From: an uncultured Bacteroidales bacterium
GTDB taxonomy: Bacteria > Bacteroidota > Bacteroidia > Bacteroidales > Muribaculaceae
Reading direction: 5' to 3'
Assembly (NCBI GenBank): GCA_947176515.1
Contig: CAMWQZ010000027.1
Location: 1 to 8,702 of the forward strand
DNA length: 8,702 nt
Positions 7,000-8,702 of this stretch are shown here, one piece after another (the first letter of the stretch is position 1; each line of letters opens with the position of its first letter). Position numbers and translations under genes: made by a program. Below the pieces are notes generated by a model. The model was given only the letters and a program-made list of their open reading frames with translations, made no database searches and was not told where the DNA came from.

Positions 7000-8523
7000 A
7001 TGCAAGAGAAAATCATCATCCTTGATTTCGGTTCGCAGACGACCCAGTTGATTGGTCGCCGCGTTCGCGAACTCAGCACTTATTGCGAAATTATTCCCTA
7101 TAACAAGTTCCCTTACGACGACAAGAGCGTAATTGGAGTCATTCTCTCTGGTAGTCCGTTCTCAGTTTATGATGAAAAGGCATTTAAAACCGAACTCGAC
7201 CGTCTTAGAACCCATTATCCCCTCCTCGGCATTTGCTATGGTGCACAGTTAATGGCTTACGAGGCTGGCGGCTCCGTTGAACCGGCTCCATCGAGAGAAT
7301 ATGGACGCGCCATCCTCACAGAGGTTAACCACAATGACCCATTGTTAAAAGATATCGAGGTTGGTTCGCAAGTTTGGATGAGTCACGGCGACACTATCAC
7401 CAGTCTCCCTGAAAACTTTAAGATTATAGCTTCGACCAAAGAAGTCGCAATAGCGGCTTATCACGTCGAGGGCGAAAAGACATGGGGCGTGCAGTTCCAT
7501 CCCGAAGTGTTCCACTCCACTTGTGGCACTCAGCTGCTTAAGAACTTTGTCGTTGGCATCTGTGGTGCTTCTCAAAGCTGGAGCGCCGAATCATTTATTG
7601 AGTCAACGGTTGCTGCCCTCCGTGAGCAGCTCGGCGATGACAAGGTTGTGCTCGGTCTAAGTGGCGGTGTTGACTCATCAGTGGCAGCCGTGCTTCTCAA
7701 CCGTGCAATTGGCAAAAACCTAACATGTATTTTCGTCGACCACGGCATGCTTCGCAAAAACGAGTTCCGCAATGTGTTGCATGATTACGAATGTCTTGGT
7801 CTCAATGTCATCGGTGTCGACGCGTCTGCTCGATTCTTCAAAGAACTTGAAGGCGTTACTGACCCCGAGCGCAAGCGCAAAATTATCGGTAAGGGCTTTA
7901 TCGACGTGTTTGACGAAGAGGCTCACAAGATTAAAGATGTTAAATGGCTCGCACAAGGCACGATTTACCCCGACTGCATCGAGTCTCTTTCTATTACCGG
8001 TATGGTTATCAAGAGCCACCACAATGTCGGAGGTCTGCCTGAAAAGATGAATCTTAAGCTCTGCGAACCGCTCCGCTTGCTCTTCAAAGACGAAGTGCGC
8101 GCCGTTGGGCGTTCGTTAGGCATGCCCGAACATCTGATTAAGCGTCATCCGTTCCCGGGCCCGGGTTTGGCAGTTCGAATCCTTGGCGACATCACTCCCG
8201 AAAAGGTAAGCGTTCTTCAGGATGCCGATGACATCTTCATTCAAGGGCTTCGCGACTGGGGATTATATGATAAAGTATGGCAAGCAGGCGTTATCCTTTT
8301 GCCGGTGCAGAGTGTTGGAGTGATGGGTGACGAACGCACCTACGAACGTGCAGTTGCTCTTCGCGCAGTAACGTCAACCGATGCTATGACAGCTGACTGG
8401 GCCCACCTACCCTACGAATTTCTTGCAAAAGTTTCAAACGACATCATCAATCAAGTCCGCGGCGTAAACCGCGTCTGCTATGACATCTCCTCAAAACCAC
8501 CATCCACAATAGAATGGGAATAA
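7000..8523 (+). CDS. guaA: GMP synthase (glutamine-hydrolysing)
   Basis: Converts XMP, ATP and glutamine to GMP in the cytoplasm, the last step of de novo GMP synthesis. At 507 residues it is full length. The N-terminal class I glutamine amidotransferase domain (about 1-190) has the oxyanion loop at 51-57, the nucleophile Cys79 in LLGICYGAQ, and His167 and Glu169 in VQFHPEV. The ATP pyrophosphatase domain follows with the P-loop SGGVDSS (221-227) and [12 protein letters not shown]. The C-terminal dimerization domain has [14 protein letters not shown] (383-396) and ends in the highly conserved PPSTIEWE. No key residue is missing. ATG at 7000 puts the standard start directly before the IIILDFGSQ strand. 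It is transcribed from the promoter at 6925-6955 and closed by the terminator after 8550. No other purine gene is in the window. Confidence 0.99.
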   Translation: MQEKIIILDFGSQTTQLIGRRVRELSTYCEIIPYNKFPYDDKSVIGVILSGSPFSVYDEKAFKTELDRLRTHYPLLGICYGAQLMAYEAGGSVEPAPSREYGRAILTEVNHNDPLLKDIEVGSQVWMSHGDTITSLPENFKIIASTKEVAIAAYHVEGEKTWGVQFHPEVFHSTCGTQLLKNFVVGICGASQSWSAESFIESTVAALREQLGDDKVVLGLSGGVDSSVAAVLLNRAIGKNLTCIFVDHGMLRKNEFRNVLHDYECLGLNVIGVDASARFFKELEGVTDPERKRKIIGKGFIDVFDEEAHKIKDVKWLAQGTIYPDCIESLSITGMVIKSHHNVGGLPEKMNLKLCEPLRLLFKDEVRAVGRSLGMPEHLIKRHPFPGPGLAVRILGDITPEKVSVLQDADDIFIQGLRDWGLYDKVWQAGVILLPVQSVGVMGDERTYERAVALRAVTSTDAMTADWAHLPYEFLAKVSNDIINQVRGVNRVCYDISSKPPSTIEWE

Positions 8524-8525
8524 GA

Positions 8526-8607
8526 TAACATCCTGATAATCTGATTTATAGCCCTATTTCTTTGAGATTAGGGCTTTTTTATTTATTTTTGTAACATCCT
8601 GTTAATC
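8526..8607 (+). repeat. 16-bp direct repeat flanking the guaA terminator
   Basis: TAACATCCTGATAATC (8526-8541) and TAACATCCTGTTAATC (8592-8607) agree at 15 of 16 positions and start 66 bases apart, on either side of the terminator stem. The core AACATCC also occurs inverted as GGATGTT at 8625-8631. The first copy starts two bases after the guaA stop codon. It may be a duplication scar, a pair of protein-binding sites, or part of a recombination site; the sequence alone does not decide. Confidence 0.6.
8550..8590 (+). terminator. Rho-independent terminator of guaA
   Basis: AGCCCTA (8550-8556) pairs perfectly with TAGGGCT (8569-8575) around a 12-base loop. It is followed by a T-rich tract with two A interruptions (8575-8590). 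The stem begins 26 bases after the guaA stop codon. The opposite strand has no comparable T-run after the stem, so it looks directional for the plus strand. Confidence 0.88.
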
Positions 8608-8702
8608 AATTAATATACGTTTATGGATGTTTTGTCACCAGAATTTGTCACCAGACTTTATAGCAAGTCGAATACTAATTTGTTGTTAACATTATTTAAC
8701 TA
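8591..8702. other. AT-rich, repeat-bearing intergenic end of window
   Basis: No gene is supported here. The stretch holds the second copy of the 16-bp repeat (8592-8607), the inverted core GGATGTT (8625-8631), the tandem TTTGTCACCAGA pair (8631-8655) and a TTAAC-rich tail (8685-8700). A frame from ATG 8623 stays open for 26 codons to the window edge but shows no recognisable motif. No TTTG/TAnnTTTG promoter with the correct spacing was found. Confidence 0.6.
8631..8655 (+). repeat. Tandem direct repeat TTTGTCACCAGA x2
   Basis: TTTGTCACCAGA occurs exactly twice, at 8631-8642 and 8644-8655, with a single A between, giving a 13-base period. It lies 54-78 bases beyond the terminator stem in otherwise AT-rich sequence. 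Paired sites with this spacing are typical of binding sites for a DNA-binding protein, such as a regulator of a downstream gene or the arm sites of a tyrosine recombinase. Neither role can be shown here. Confidence 0.6.

Noticed and set aside
8154..8165. 12-base perfect palindrome CCCGGGCCCGGG
   Set aside because: It lies in guaA and encodes the invariant Pro-Gly-Pro-Gly of [10 protein letters not shown]-rich codons for that motif explain it, and it has no loop for a hairpin.
8623..8702. Open frame from ATG 8623 running off the window edge
   Set aside because: It has only 26 codons with no recognisable motif or upstream promoter, and it runs through the tandem repeat. An open stretch this short is expected by chance.

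Overview
The window looks like a piece of a Bacteroidales chromosome, most likely a gut lineage close to Muribaculaceae. The reasons are a moderate GC content, almost no Shine-Dalgarno sequences, a textbook Bacteroidetes promoter (TTTG, 19-nt spacer, TAACTTTG) ahead of guaA, and the protein set itself: an S9A prolyl oligopeptidase, a Cys-anchored lipoprotein, and an exported serine-type sulfatase. The family-level placement is an impression from sequence style, not a computed result.

Layout: all seven genes lie on the plus strand. A prolyl endopeptidase cut at its 5' end (1-2025) overlaps a GTG-started lipoprotein with a BamE-like C-terminus (2022-2960). That gene overlaps by one base a PhnP-type metallo-beta-lactamase-fold hydrolase (2960-3724), followed after 4 bp by an exported sulfatase (3729-5267). 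A small four-helix membrane protein (5290-5673) and an exported alpha/beta-hydrolase (5683-6915) follow with gaps of 22 and 9 bp. These six genes look like one transcription unit. Its promoter would lie upstream of the window, and I see no terminator at its end. GMP synthase, guaA (7000-8523), then starts from its own promoter and ends at a clear rho-independent terminator. The last 112 bases are AT-rich, hold short direct and inverted repeats, and contain no convincing gene.

Working together: four products carry export signals or membrane segments (lipoprotein, sulfatase, membrane protein, alpha/beta-hydrolase). The peptidase is probably exported too, but its N-terminus is missing. A sulfatase beside an esterase-like hydrolase suggests trimming of substituents from sulfated, perhaps acylated, glycans. 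There is no SusC/SusD pair, glycoside hydrolase or sulfatase-maturing radical SAM enzyme here, so this is not a visible polysaccharide utilization locus. guaA is a housekeeping gene of GTP synthesis and seems to be only a neighbour.

I found no clearly new biological system. The items most worth checking are an all-GC 8-bp hairpin just inside the lipoprotein gene at its coupled GTG start, the unassigned middle region of that lipoprotein, and the paired repeats after guaA, whose 3' end is a known integration hotspot for genomic islands.
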